A DNA stretch of 64,000 nt from Trichoplax adhaerens (GCF_000150275.1 NW_002060943.1:9890209-9954208); one strand, 5' to 3'; shown: positions 1 to 18,520, counted from the first letter of the stretch. Notes: generated by a model from the letters alone, not told the origin. Translations and numbers: made by a program.

Positions 1-130
1 TATACTTGTCCAAATTTGACTGATATATCTGGACAAATGTATTGAAGAAATACCCCTGCAGGCTACAGCCGTTTCAGCGGCCATGGGTGGGTAGTAGGGA
101 TTTCAGGATATGTCATATGGATATGACTAC

Positions 131-728
131 AGTAAAAGTACAGTACTGTACTGTACTGTACATCTAACAAGGCACAATATTGTATCTACTGTACCTTACA
201 ACTATTCATCACTCAAATTTACAGTACTGTATATCTTCGGGTATGATACTAAAGTACAGTTACAACGAAAGATTGATTTGTTTCCAAATGAGTACTGTAG
301 AATCCGACTTGCTTTTGTCGTGGCGATCAACAAATCACAATGTCAAACTCTTGCAAAATTAATTTACACTTTAAAAACTCCAATATTTCGCTTGGTCAAC
401 ATTTATATACAGTATACTGTACTACAGAAAACAACCAAATACATTATTGCGTATGGGTAAAAAAGAGCGCGTTTATTTAAAACCATACAGTACAATGGGA
501 CGTCGATACTATCAATGAAGACTGGCACTGACGTACAGTACAGTACAGTACTGTATTTCTGTACAAACTCGCCACACCCGAGAACATGCAATTTAATTAA
601 TTTAAAGTTGGCATACTTTTACTGTACTGTACTGTACAGTACTCAAAAAGATTTTGCCCACGACTGTAATGTACAGTACTGTAAATTATACTGTAATTAT
701 TGTAATTCATAATACGGTACTGTACTTA
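131..728. repeat. TACWG pentamer-array cluster upstream of LARS2
   Basis: Short runs of the pentamers TACTG and TACAG, joined as near-palindromes such as TACTGTACAGTA, are scattered through about 600 bp and broken by unrelated AT-rich sequence. Dense runs sit at about 139-161, 529-557, 619-643 and 670-725. The small open frames here (110-460, 515-712) are by-products of the repeats. The cluster lies upstream of the plus-strand LARS2 gene, as similar clusters lie upstream of other genes in the window. A promoter-linked role is an inference from position only. Confidence 0.85.
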
Positions 729-1925
729 CTTTTTACGTGTTGAAGAATTCAGGATTTACTCCTGTAATGGCTGTTTTAGCTGCTTCGCTAAGTCATAATA
801 AAATCTTAGTTAATTTGCCTTTAAATAACACTAATCATCTATGGATGACTAAATATAGAAGATTACTCCGAGTCCACTGCACTAGAGCTGTTAAAGAAGG
901 GGTATGGGAATACATATAAATAATAATAATCAAATTTGAAGTTGAAACTTCGTTTTGAAGTCAGATCTCATGCCTTGCGATTACTGTGTAGCCGTGAAGT
1001 TTCGCTTTCTCATACGTGTTTTATAATTAATTATCTATCTATCTATCTAACTATATAAACAATTAATACTACAAATTATACTGCGTATAATTGGTGCGGC
1101 TAAATGTAATCTGATGTAAGGACTGAAAATCTGTCTGCTACTTGCACAATGTAAAATCGTATGCATCGTGCATCCATAAGGGTAAATAAATGATATAGTT
1201 CAAATGCAGCATATGAGTTTGCAAAGCAGTCAACATTTTGTAATTGATTATGTGTTTACACTCATAATTCTGCCGACTGCTCTTGGCTTTAGTACAAATT
1301 GAAAGTCCTTTATTTATTTTAAAACGCGATATACGTACATTACGATACGGATCTTTAATTCATCATACAATATTGCAACATACAGTATTTCGATTTAATG
1401 TCCTTTTAGTGTACTATATATTCGTAAGCTTATATAACATTTGCTCAAAGTAAGAGTTTTAGGTTATCCAATACCGTAAATTATGAGATGAGAAAGCTTA
1501 AGTACTCAAAATATTTATCTAAAATATAATCTGCTACTCTGTATGGTAATACATCTATGTTCATCATTTACTGCAGTGCATATGGCCTTTTACAATTAAG
1601 TGTAAAACGAAACAGATAGCATAACATCCTGTGGTTTTGAGATATTCTCAGTGTACTGATATCTCTGTAGCCAACATGTCAAATAAGCATAATTTTACTC
1701 AGGTTGGAGCCAAGGAGTTATAGACCATGGATAGAACACTATATCACTAATTATATTGTTTGCAGCTCTCTTTAAGCTTAATTATAAGACATAATGTGGT
1801 TATTGCATCTTAGATTATAGTACTGAGGATTTAAATTTGCCAATACACACGGTACTACTACATACTAGAAGCGTTTTTTTTCCAAGATTAGAACAGATTT
1901 GTGATTTTACTAAAAATCTTAGGAT
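729..1925 (+). other. 5' flank of LARS2; no confident exon
   Basis: This stretch has no exon I can defend. It includes a short TATC microsatellite near 1030-1050. The first certain LARS2 coding exon follows an AG at 1921-1922, so an upstream exon with the mitochondrial presequence probably lies in here. One possible start is the ATG at 1161, whose seven-codon frame ends at a GT at 1182, but similarity does not support it. Confidence 0.4.
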
Positions 1926-7182
<5,257 letters not shown>

Positions 7183-7570
7183 TTTAGTGTATTGGTCTTG
7201 ATTACAATAAAGTAGTTCACTGCCATAATCTTGTCTGTTGCATTAATATAAAAGTTTAGTATATTAGATTTTCTCGTTGTAAAATCTCCTGACTTTAACC
7301 GATACAAAAACTATAGGTTCAATCATATAGTCCGTTACATCAATAGCCTATAATAGTATTTCGTGTTAAACTATAATAATTAATTTGGCTATCTACAAGC
7401 ATTGTGTAGAACATTTCTACGAAGCCGATATACAGCATTTAAATATGAATATCAAAGGGCATTACAAATGCATATTTTATATGAATATCTCGCAAATAAT
7501 TGAATAAAGCAAATGAAAATACAAGTACTAGTCAGCCAGATAGAAGAAATTGGTGAATAGTTAATGCTAT
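7183..7570. other. Convergent intergenic region LARS2/CYBA
   Basis: A 388 bp gap between two stop codons, AT-rich and presumably holding both 3' UTRs. There is no TACWG array and no other structure that I can see. Confidence 0.7.
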
Positions 7571-9503
7571 TTACATCCTATTCTCGGGCATTTCAGCAAT
7601 GGATTGCTCAACACGAATAGTTGCATCGTCTGGACTTTGAGGTGGCCTACGCGGAGGTGGCCGAGAAGGCGATTCACCGATAGGATTACCGTATTTGTGT
7701 ACTTCAATATCGCTGTGGATTGACGGTAAAGGCCTAGGCGATGGCTTAGGGACACTCATACTTTCATTGTTCCTGGTCGCCTCAACCGTAGGATTCGTAG
7801 AATTTTTATCGTTTATGCAATGATCATTCGAAGTCTTATTTAGAGTCTCAGCTGGCCCCCTCGGTGGTACCCGAGATGGAGGCTCGGAAATTTTGATTGG
7901 AGATCGAGATTCGCGGTCCGTAATCTTAATTGGTATCCATTTCTCACCAACAAAAGCAGCCTTGAAGATAATAATAAGGAAAAAAAATCTAAAGTAAATT
8001 TTACATCCGACTTTAGATCTTTTGCAAATATTATTATGAAATTGACTCACCGCTAGATAGATAAAACTGGAAAATAACAGCGACAAACCAGCCAACGTTG
8101 TCGTCAACAAGAAGATCGCAGGAATACTCATCCTAAGTTGGAATATAATAATTACGAATGGTTCATTCTCGACAGTAGTGGCTTAGCTTTTCCATAAATA
8201 TAGAACAGTGGTTGTAGATTTAATTGCTAACGTATTACTGTTCATATTTTAGCAAAGTAAATCTACACCAGCATTAATAGGTTATCCGAAAACATTCAAT
8301 TAAATACTGCAGCGAGACTAACTACTAACTATATATCTTAAGAAAATACAGATAGTTACCCCAAATGTAGTAGGAAACGTATATAATAGTTCGTTCCAAT
8401 GGGTCCCAATACTTTAACAACAGGTACCAGAAAGTTTTGGTAGCTAGATTTCATGCATGCATTTTATATTAAAAAATTGTTTATTGTTATTGCCTTATAA
8501 ATTCAGGCAATGTAATGCCTAATACTAAATAATATAGCATCATGTTTGTGAGGTAGAATCGTTATTTACGCGTAGCATTACAGTGCATCATATAATACAT
8601 TACCTTCTTTCTATGGTTTTACCCTGTTTTCGCCTACTACGCGGATACTCAAGAAATAACACAATTACACCAGCGATTCTAAATTCACCGTTATGGAAAA
8701 TCTAGTAAGATACTATATTTTTTTATATGGTACACTGCACTGTGTAAATGCAAATGAGTAGTAAATTTAGTAAGCAGTAACATTGACTACCAGAAAAATA
8801 CCTGCACTTTGACAGGTCTATCAAATGGTAATACTATCTGTTAAATGAGCACATTATCGTAAACCGTCAGCAAAGCGACGGGAGTTTGTACTAGTACTGT
8901 AATGATTTAAACGCAATTAAAGCGATCATATTATTGCTGTACAAAAAAAGATACAATGAATACACTGCAAATCCTGTCTTCTGAAAGTCTCCAGCCAATC
9001 CTATGATTCCGCCTATTAGTAATACTATAGATAAGAATGTAAGTTCGCAAAATGCGGAGACATGTAAACATAAATTACTAGTTGATCTAGGTAACAACAA
9101 AACCGTAAAATCTACGTAGCTTCATTGAAACTTAGAATACTTTTTTAAGGTAAAAAAATACAGCTGTAAACATTTTTAAGGACTTTAATAGGCACATTAA
9201 AGTGACTACCATCGACAACTAACTTAATCTATATAATACCGGCAATAATTATCTACGTTATTAATCACAATCTCACATCGCATTTGATAAGATTGCCAAG
9301 GCAGACCACTACAATGGTCTGGCCTAAGGTATGATCGACACAGTAGTGAAATATTTATAGCAAATTAATATTTATTAAAGCCGTACCGCGTACAGTACGG
9401 TGGAAAATAACGCAGTAAAGTATCACTTACGAACTGAACTAGTCAAAGCTTGTTCGTTGGCCCACATTCCCCATTCTACAGTTGACGACTTTTTAGATAT
9501 CAT
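7571..9503 (-). CDS. CYBA: Cytochrome b-245 light chain, p22phox
   Basis: p22phox is the membrane partner that stabilises NOX-family NADPH oxidases and docks their SH3 organiser subunit. Six minus-strand exons join in phase: 9503-9431, 9024-8955, 8678-8604, 8443-8360, 8132-8051, 7960-7571, giving 257 residues (human about 195). Diagnostic matches in order are VEWGMWANEQAL at the N-terminus, IGGIIGLAG, AGVIVLFLEYPRSRRKQGKT, VVKVLGPIGTNYYIRFLLHL, a hydrophobic helix, then AAFVGEKWIPI. A proline-rich motif PPSRVPPRGP follows at residues 155-164, where the human SH3-binding motif lies. The tail is longer than usual and carries a second proline-rich stretch near 223-240. Intron 5 (8050-7961) is 90 bp, in frame and stop-free, so retention would still encode protein. 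The gene is head-to-head with TRMU. An alternative identity is very unlikely. Confidence 0.95.
8837..8895 (-). repeat. Dispersed inverted repeat, copy A
   Basis: The reverse complement of this 59 bp segment matches 32529-32587 with about two mismatches. It carries a short stem CCGTC..GACGG with an 8-base loop. It lies within CYBA intron 2. A nearby TAGACCTGTCA block is also shared, so the element may be about 90 bp with a diverged centre. Its nature (MITE, SINE fragment or small RNA) is unknown. Confidence 0.8.
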
Positions 9504-10021
9504 CTTCAGTTGCTATAACTAAATATTCTATATTTTGACGGTTTATGTCGCTATTTTGTATTTAAAACAGATCAATCTTCTCCAGAACACTGTTTTCTTT
9601 TGACTCCTTTACAGTACATGTACTGTGTGTACTGTACTGTACTGTACGTTTCACAAAGTCACTGTACAGTACTGTACAGTACATTATGTACCGTACTGTA
9701 CTGTACTGTACTGTACATTGTACACTGTACAGTAAAACAAAAGTCAATTAATACCGTAATTTATAATTTATTTCCTAGTGCAGTACACTGTACTGTAGGT
9801 CTCTCTCGTTCGTTATACTGTAGTTCGCTTACTACAATACTGTATAAGTAATATGTAGTACGATTTTTATTGATTGATTTTTCGTGCATAGAATAGCGAC
9901 ATTAACAGTAAAATGATTCAAAAGTTTAAAATTTGCCTTTTTACACATAATGAGCTAGCACTAGTGCTCTGTAACTAGAACTGCAAAGAACAGGATATAC
10001 TCAATGCACGGAGGTAAAATA
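9504..10021. promoter_or_regulatory. Bidirectional promoter interval CYBA/TRMU with TACWG array
   Basis: Only 518 bp separate the two divergent start codons, so both promoters must lie here or overlap. A dense TACTG/TACAG array occupies about 9611-9845, roughly central. No TATA box or initiator can be assigned with confidence. Confidence 0.7.
9611..9845. repeat. TACWG pentamer-array cluster (CYBA/TRMU)
   Basis: Runs such as (TACTG)4 and the palindromic TACTGTACAGTAC fill this stretch, with a few two-base insertions (TACACTGTAC). The open frames on both strands here (9562-9747, 9600-9851) follow from the repeat and are not genes. Confidence 0.9.
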
Positions 10022-13000
10022 ATGTCATCTTCTCGCCAAGTAATAGCCGTTGCAATGTCCGGTGGAGTCGATTCAACTATTGCAGCATATTTATTGCGAA
10101 AACAAGGTGCTTAATGTAATATCAATTACAGTCATTGTTCAACGATGGTGCAGACATCTGCAGTAACGATACCTTAGCATTTCTAATATCTTAAAATCAC
10201 TCTAGTACAATACTACTAATACGAATTATTGTACGCGTAAATGACAGAACGACATATTGCAAGATTGATGTCTGAGACAGGTACCCGAGTAACAAAATTT
10301 TGACAGGTTGCAAACCTTAGTTTCGATAGTAACGTTGGTTGATAAAATTATGTGAAACTATGTAGTGTAATTAAATATGTACTGCATATACGAATGATTT
10401 TAACAGTTTATAACTTCCAGCTATAGCCTTCACCTTCTAGCTATTTACTGTTCAATACAGTATTTGATTTTCGACAGTGAAGCTGATAAGTTACTAAATT
10501 ATACAGTATGCAGTATATTAGATTTTAACAAGTCTTTTAATTTCTAACTAGTCATTATAGCACATAGGAGCTACCCCACTCAGATCAATAATTTTCTAAA
10601 ATTTAAATTGCTTGATTGTTATAAAGCATGCTTTACTGTATAACAACCAACCAAATAGTTGGACGGTATTATTTTGTATATATAGATATAGAACTGTATA
10701 ATAATTGTGATAAGAATATGATGGAATCTTTACTAGGGAACTTATGATAAATAGAAAGAACAGAATATAAGTATAATATATTAATTATCAGATATAACTT
10801 ATGAGATCTTATTATTTAGGTCCTAGTTAATTTGTACTTTTAACTGCAACGAGAACTACAGCCTTAAGAGAAAATTCACGATTTTAATAATGACTATACA
10901 ATGTGTACAAAGTGTATATTAATATCCCCGTGTTACAGCATATTATTCTCGCTTTATGTAACTCGTACTTTATTTGCGTTTAAAAAGGTCATGAGGTTGT
11001 CGGAATATTTATGAAGAATTGGGATATCACAGAAGAAACTGGCATTTGCAAGACAGATGAAGATATGCAAGATTTTATCAAATCTTGTAATCATCTTGGT
11101 ATACCTCATAAAGAAGTAAACTTTGTACAGGATTACTGGCATCATGTTTTCAGGTCTGCTCAAAGTAATCTATACGTCAACTATTGCATATTTGTATATA
11201 GTTTTCTTGTAAATATGGACGCTACATTAATATGTTACCGGTTGATAAATTACATGCGATTTAAAACCAAACCATCTACAGGTGTAATCATAGCACAGTT
11301 CTTTAGTCCTTATCCTAAAATTTTCTACTATGAAAGAATTCTAAAAAGAAAATTCCGCATGAAATCCTCTGGCACGTAAACTACTTCCTACAATTTACTT
11401 AAAAATTTCTAGTACTGAGTACAATATACTATGAGCGGTATAACTCAAATGATAATACAGTATTAACATCTTAGTATCTAATTGTAAATAACTGCCGAAC
11501 CTTATAATATTTATTGCAAAACTTGTATACAGAAATGAATGTTGATCTTATGTTCGCATTAAAATCTAGTGAGATTTATTTTAAGCAATTTAATCTATTT
11601 ATATCGAACGATTAGTTGTTCTCTAGATCTTAATTACAAGCACAGATTTTAAGAATTTAAAAATATAATGTAACTTAAGTTAAGAGTTACTAATCAACAC
11701 ATCGATATTACGAGATTACATGCATTGAAAGTTATACTGACCAACTCAATACTAACGTTCCCAAAACAATTTAATGTTCTGAACTCCACCACAGCCCTTT
11801 TGTGAACGGCTACAAACAAGGCATCACGCCAAATCCAGACATTACTTGCAATAGAATGATCAAATTTAATAAATTACGTCAATATTGTAGCGAAAATTTG
11901 GGTGTAGACAATTTAGCAACTGGACATTATGCTCAATTAGTTACAGATTCCAGTGGACGTAAGTACAAGTATAATACCATGCATAAACTTTATCATAACA
12001 GTAATTACAAACCAGGTTGACAGGCATCATGTATTCGTATCTCTTGTAATGTACTGTGCAATACATTAATAGACTATTAAGATTCTTTCAATTAAAATCA
12101 TTTAATTAGAACCAAAACTTATTCAGGCAGTAGATGAAGCTAAAGACCAAACATATTTCTTAGCGAACGTTAAAAAGGTAAAGGTTCACAAATCATTATT
12201 CCGTAACCTAACAATAACATACCCGTCGAATGCAGGTTAATCGGGCCCCCAAAAAAATCCGAAATTCCGTTCTCTGCTTAACATCATGTCCACGAAAATC
12301 TATTTTTTAGATAACGATATTTGCTAAACATAGATTTATTAAACTTAATCAGTTTCCATAACAGTATTCTTTTACTACTTTGAAAGATCTCATTAAAGAA
12401 TATTATGTTTCCAATTGGAAATCTTTTGAAATCGGAGGTCAAAAACTTAGCTTTAAAAATTGGGCTCCGAAAAATTGCAACAAAAAAGGAGGTAGCGATT
12501 ATGTTATACACGTATCTTTTGCTCTCTTACTCGTTGAACATCTAGCAGTATTAATTTAAGTTTCAATCACAGTACAAGCTTAAATGCAATAAATTCTATG
12601 AATTTAATTTTAGTAATAATTTAACATCATATATTTTATTTACCTACCATATGAGAGTATGGGAGTATGCTTTATTGGTAAAAGAAATTTTAAAACATTC
12701 ATTAGCGAGGTACGTATCTCTTTATCAAGCATTTTTAGGACAACTATTAAACTTTACAGTGATGTTTCTTCGACCAATAATAACCCCTGCGATTTCTTTC
12801 TGGGCATATATCAATGTAATCATAGTACATCGAGAATCAGGAATATGACGTGAATACTATAGATGGTCAAAATTTTGGAAAACATTCAAGTATAGTAAAT
12901 AAAATTTCGTATGCATGGGCATTATATGAATTAACAAATTATTTGACTTGAGGATAATTCGAATTGTACATAAAATATATCACATATTCCAACTTTAGTT

Positions 13001-13881
13001 ACCTTATTATGCATGTAGACTTATCCCTATCAACAATTGGTGAAAGAGCAAGAATTGGTGGGATGTCTGAAAGATGGTACGTGGTTTCTAAAGATTCAAA
13101 TAGGAAGGTTATAACGCTCGTAAGTGATAAACTGAACACCCATATACCTTCGATTACTCCCAGGACTTGCTTAGTATGACAATAGTATAGCCATAAAATT
13201 ATACTTTTATACTACATTTTCTACAAAATTTTAGGCGCCAGGAATAAACCATCCAGCTCTATATTGTCGTATCTTTTATGTGGCAGATGCCAACTGGATC
13301 TCGTACTGTGCTGAAATGCAATTATCATTGAGGAAAGAACTAGAATGCCATATCAGAATTCGTCACTTAGCACCCCTCGGTAAGATGTGTCATCTACGTG
13401 TCATAATTCATCAGTTTATATTTTCAGATATTGAATTATAATTTTCTGAATTGCAGAATAATTTCACATAAATAATTTGTAATTACTAAAGTCGTTAACT
13501 GATATTTTCAGTTCCTTGCCTAATTAAATTACAATACAATGGCTTTTTGGAAGTAAATTCTCAACAATCACTATTTGCTGTCACTCCCGGCCAAGTAAGA
13601 ATAATTCAGCTAGTAATCACAATAGCAACATTGCAGTACTATGCATTCGTTGCCACATCTCGATTTTTAACAAATATTATTTTTGCAAACATGTTATCAA
13701 CTTCTCCGCGAATAATATATCTTATATAAAAAAGCAATTAGTCTATAATGCATTTACTGCATTAGAGATAAGTAATGCTGTCTTATAAAATTTCTATAAG
13801 TTTGCCGCATTCTATTCACGAAACGAATGCCTTGGTGGAGGACAAATAGTGTCGTCTCATACAATGGTAAGCAAAATCTAA
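10022..13881 (+). CDS. TRMU: Mitochondrial tRNA-specific 2-thiouridylase
   Basis: Uses ATP and a persulfide sulfur donor to 2-thiolate U34 of mitochondrial tRNAs for Lys, Glu and Gln (MnmA/TRMU family). Eleven exons: 10022-10106, 10988-11153, 11795-11958, 12110-12177, 12387-12491, 12656-12709, 12826-12889, 13019-13119, 13235-13379, 13512-13594, 13801-13881, giving 371 residues (human 421). The PP-loop SGGVDS is at residues 13-18. The catalytic cysteines are visible as PNPDITC (C102) and MGVCFIGKRNF (C201). The family block GERARIGGMSERWYVV follows, and the C-terminus holds FLEVNSQQSLFAVTPGQ and the C-terminal barrel. Introns 1 (881 bp) and 2 (641 bp) are the longest and hold nothing recognisable. 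The final exon could be cut at ATG|GTAAGC, but its stop follows directly. The gene is convergent with RXYLT1. Confidence 0.95.
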
Positions 13882-14193
13882 CAAATAAGGATGTAAGGTA
13901 AAGTTTTTGCTTTAATAATTGTCACATTGATCATATAACCATTTGCAAATTTCGACCTATCAAGACATATTCATATATAAAATAAAATAAATGTAGTTAA
14001 TTGCGAGAAGATATCAGTGATAAATAACATTGTTACATAGCATCAGGGCGAATAATGTTAGGATGTACATGTAAATACAGTAGTGTATATCTTAGAAAGC
14101 CTAAATTAATGTGCAAACAACTTGTGTGCTTCCTTACTTGAAAAAAATTATAACTTCAAGCTTAAAAAGATCTCCAGTAAACAATCAAGGAAG
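13882..14193. other. Convergent intergenic region TRMU/RXYLT1
   Basis: 312 bp between two stop codons, AT-rich, presumably 3' UTR sequence of both genes. No dense TACWG array and no gene is seen. Confidence 0.7.
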
Positions 14194-17100
14194 CTAAAAA
14201 AAATTCTCCTTAATAGTCTTAATATAATGATTCCGCAAATAAATTTTAAAACTGTGATACCAATGAAGTAATAGTTTTCTCCTTATTATCTTATCATTTT
14301 CAGACATAGCACTTTCCTTTCTTATTATCGCTGGCAATTCTGACCAATCTTTTATGAAAATAAAAGGCGCCTTTAGCTTTTTCAACAAGCGAAATGGACT
14401 AGAACTTAAACTGCTGTCACAATTCCCTGGTGCAACAACATCCTCTATCACTGGAATAGAACCTAAAGAGCATGCCTCATAAATTCTGTACGTTTCACTA
14501 TTAAACCCAATCGGACAGAGTGTTATATCACTTTGGCGTAAAACCTTTTGATATAAAAGCGAAGAGGCTTTAGTTTCCATAGATAGCCACCTAATGTCAA
14601 AGCAACAACAAATAAAGTTATTCAAGATTAAGCTTAAAAATGATCGTACATTGTTAGGTCATACCTTGGACGAAAGTTAGAATAACATATGTCACCAAGT
14701 GAATTCTTTAAGAAAATCTCTTGTAGCTTCTGTCTTGTCGAATTGTTATAAACTGTCCCTAAAAAGTTGCAGATATACCTTCTTTGGCTTGTTATATCTA
14801 CTTCCATCGAACTAACAAGAGGAAATCCACGATACCTGTAGAATAGAAATGTACCTTAACCGATGTCGAAGTAGTAGTAACGGCATAATATTTAGAGAAA
14901 CTGAGATCTACTAACGTCGCAACACCTAGGGGCCATTGATAGAATTTCTGTTGGTCTATTCTAGGATCATCATAAACGAGGTGGACAATCCTTACTTTGT
15001 AGCGATTGTCATTTACATATGGATCTATCCATTTATTGTCACACCTTTCGTTACCTAGCATTACCAGAGCAACATTTCGTAATTTCTTTAATGAAGGTAA
15101 ATGCTCTAACCACGTCTTCGCAAATTTAATTTTGTCAGACGAACGCCCATTAAGAATCAGAATTACATTCTCTGAATCCTTGCCCGAATTCTGTTGTATA
15201 ATTCCAGGGCCGGATAAAAACCTAGCGAAGGGACGATATAAGTGTATTTGCACGTCATCTATCCACAATATAAAATATCTTAACGTTAATCCCGATTTAC
15301 AATGGGTATTCATGTTCACATACCGCATTTTAAAAATGGTGTTAAAAAATTTTTCATGTTTCTATGCGGTCACTCAACTACTTCCAAATGCATCTCAGTC
15401 AATAATTTGTACCATATACTACTTACGCCACGATTACAACGACCGGTTTAAATGAAGTTTACCGCGACCTTCGATAACTCATTTACCACATACGTATACT
15501 AACAGCCAAGAAAATATGCATACTAATACGAACTTAAGCTTAGCCCTCTTCAGTAATATGTTATTCTACATTGCAGTTCGAAATCATCGTTTTATAACAC
15601 CAATGCAATATTTTACGAAGGAAGTCAAGAGACTACTCAGTAATATGTATTATACAAATCACGTTCATATAATATACAAAGTAACTTAAATCTTACTTAA
15701 ATCCGACATCGTTGATAATATCAGTTCCAACTGAAACTGCTCCTCTTTCATCAATCTTGTTTATTATTGTTTCGTTAAAGACATGGCGCCATAGATATTC
15801 CCCTACGGGTACAAGGAATCATAAAAAATGAAGATATGCACCGCGCAATAGTCCTGAGATTATTGTACTGTACATTGCAAGCCAGGTATGATAATTAACC
15901 TGACTCGTTGTCACCGATGATACAAAGAAAGATTAACTTTGAAACTGTAGAACAGATAGAGTACCTTCTCCACATACTATGCTCTCTTTTACAAAAGTTT
16001 ACAAACATACATCACTAACAATTGCAATTGATTAAGTACAGCAATGAATTAGATTAGAATTCATAAGTGATAAGTAAATTTATAGGCTGCTTCACTATTC
16101 TCTCTTTCCGATAGTGTAGCAAACTGTATAACGTGATAGTATGCCTATTATAATTTGGAAGTTATAGCTCCATGATTAAAGCAAACGACAGTGAAGTTAG
16201 AATCTATAAAACATTAATGTCTTGAAAATTTTACTGATAGACTTTCGAAGCTTACATTTTAGATCGTTTTAAAGAAAAATTGCGTTAGTAAGTAGCCTTC
16301 AAACATGAACAAGATCTTGTGAAAGCAATCCAGTAATGCTATTTAATAATTTAGAATCATTACTAAGTTATCGCTAGCCAATAGTCTTTAATTTATACTA
16401 AGCAACAGAACACATAAGCACAAATGATGGTCACAGGAAGTTAAGTTAACGAAAGAACTGCAGAACGCTATACTCCATTAATACAGTAGAATATCATGAG
16501 GTTGCCAAACAACAGTCGATCCGATACTTTTAATGTAATAACTATACCCGCACAGCCCCTACCAATTGCAGCTGTATTATGTGTACGTAGCAAGTCAAGT
16601 AAGAAGTATACAAGCAGTCACTGGGCTACACATACGTAATAGGAGATACATTTCACTAAATGCAAGTAAAAAATGTCGATAGCAAAGTTTTAGCAAACAA
16701 TAGCTAATAAAAGGTTCTTAAATCAACTTTTAATAAACTCCTAATACAATATTAAAGTCTGAAGTTCGATTATTTTTCCAGAGGATTAGCACTTAAAAAT
16801 CTCATTAATCATATTTTTAGTGCTGTATTATTATCCTATGCAAAAGCAAATGCTCCATTCCCAATTTCACTACGATTACCGTTCTCACAAGTATATGTTC
16901 TTGTATATACGTACAGTAATAATTATAATGATTCTGCTACATAGATATGAAATAAACATACAGTGCGTTACTGATCTATAATTTACTACTAAAAACTCTA
17001 ACTTGTTATGTATTTCACTGCAAGCAAATAATATCTCTCTGTCTACTGTAATATTGATATATAATATAAAAATAAAACTAATGAGAATGAATCAGAATTC

Positions 17101-17549
17101 TTTGCCTCATGCTCTAGCTATTACTTTAATCGATTGCTATTACTGTACATCCTCATCAAAATGCATTATAGTACAAATAGTAATCATGGGAACGTAAACA
17201 AATCATGCAATAAAATTTTTCAATTATATAACTATTTCTGTTTTATTTAAGCATTGCACAGTTCCATCATGCATATTATAATGTTAGTACAGTTGAGATA
17301 TAGTAGTCAAGATGACTAATATTCATACCTAAAGCTGAACTTAATTTAGAGACTCCAACATACTGTACGATACGTTTTACGATGTGCCCACCCATACAAA
17401 CTCAGGTTACGAAAGGTAGCATGCTCTTAATAACAAACCTATAGCTGCTTTTCCCCAAATTTCTACACTTCTTAACGTCTTATTCGTTTTATCAAAGTTA
17501 GGTATAGTCTGTTTTCTCTTTAGTCTAATTTCGTGAATCATCTGTAATC
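14194..17549 (-). CDS. RXYLT1: Ribitol-5-phosphate xylosyltransferase 1 (5' end missing)
   Basis: RXYLT1 (TMEM5) is a Golgi type II enzyme that adds xylose to ribitol-phosphate on alpha-dystroglycan. Recognised minus-strand exons: about 17549-17439 (start uncertain; 17541 is the alternative), 15802-15697, 15278-14916, 14835-14665, 14590-14194. Phases agree across all joins. Diagnostic stretches are VEIWGKAAIGEYLW (across the first join), NVILILNGR, VALVMLGNERCDNKWI, FYQWPLGVATYRGFPLV, YICNFLGTVYNNSTRQ, SDITLCPIGFNSETYRIYEA, CSLGSIPVIEDV and APFIFIKDWSELPA. The exon for the cytoplasmic tail and signal anchor was not found and should lie between 17550 and about 18500. The exon 17549-17439 sits 1.6 kb upstream of the next exon. 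Confidence 0.9.
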
Positions 17550-18520
17550 CTATCAACGTAACATATTTAAATGAAGAATTTTACGCGTTAAGTCATCACT
17601 ACATTTAGTGAATTATGCGATTTGAATCTTACTTATGCACACTGTAAAATTATATTATTGCAAAAGGATATAAAATATACTTATAATAAGTCCAGCACAT
17701 ATTCGATAAACTGCTAATATATTTTTTAGCGTACGCTATTCAGAATGCATAGTTGCAAATTTGACATTGTAATCAAAAAATGCAGCGAACGCGGTTGCAA
17801 TTTACAGTACTTTCCAGTCTGTACTACGAACGTAAATCGTTGCACTACAGTTTCATACAGAATAGACATTAATTTTTTTGATAGAAACCGTTGTAGATAT
17901 TTTTCGAGGTCAGGTTTATGAAATGATTAGGAATATGAAACTTCCTTAAATACACGAATTTACTGCAGTCACCATGGTCCAGGTTTAATTTATAATTATA
18001 TATGAACAATTATAATCGATGTTACGTCATTTTCGCAGAAATTGCAGAGAAACCGTATATTAAACTATGCTGCAATAGTGCGCTCGCGTACCTAAACACA
18101 CTTACTGATTTTATACAGAATTAAGTACGGCAAAGTGCTAGACCGGAGACACTTTAAATAAGTAGGCTTTATTTTACAGTTAAGTACTGTAATACAGTAT
18201 CTATTTACTTTCTCTTAAATCCATGAATTGGATACCAGGTTCTCTATTTTGTAAAAAAGTGACTTGGGCCAAATAAAGGGATACTAAGGCACTCCCAGTT
18301 AGGATACATACTGTGATACTGCGGAGGTTACATATCATCCCGTTACTCAGATTTTGAAGAGTAGCATTTGAGGATCGTTCGAAGTGAAACGTTGTTTATC
18401 CAAGCTTTTTACTGCAGACTTCGTTCTGCTAGCCCACGGCGAGCCAGTCTCAAACTCAAGCACGGATGTATCGTTATTACAGTTTTTAAGTCTTTCTAAT
18501 TTATTTTTTTTAGTTTATAT

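Noticed and set aside
110-712. Several 60-116 codon open frames in the left cluster
   Set aside because: They are rich in YCTV/LYST words created by translating TACWG arrays and show no family resemblance or splice context.
737-919. 60-codon frame upstream of LARS2
   Set aside because: No resemblance to the LARS2 N-terminus or any known protein; no splice donor supports joining it to exon 1926-2057.
1161-1181. Possible LARS2 presequence exon (ATG, seven codons, GT donor)
   Set aside because: Too short to judge, and a phase match to the acceptor at 1921-1922 cannot be confirmed.
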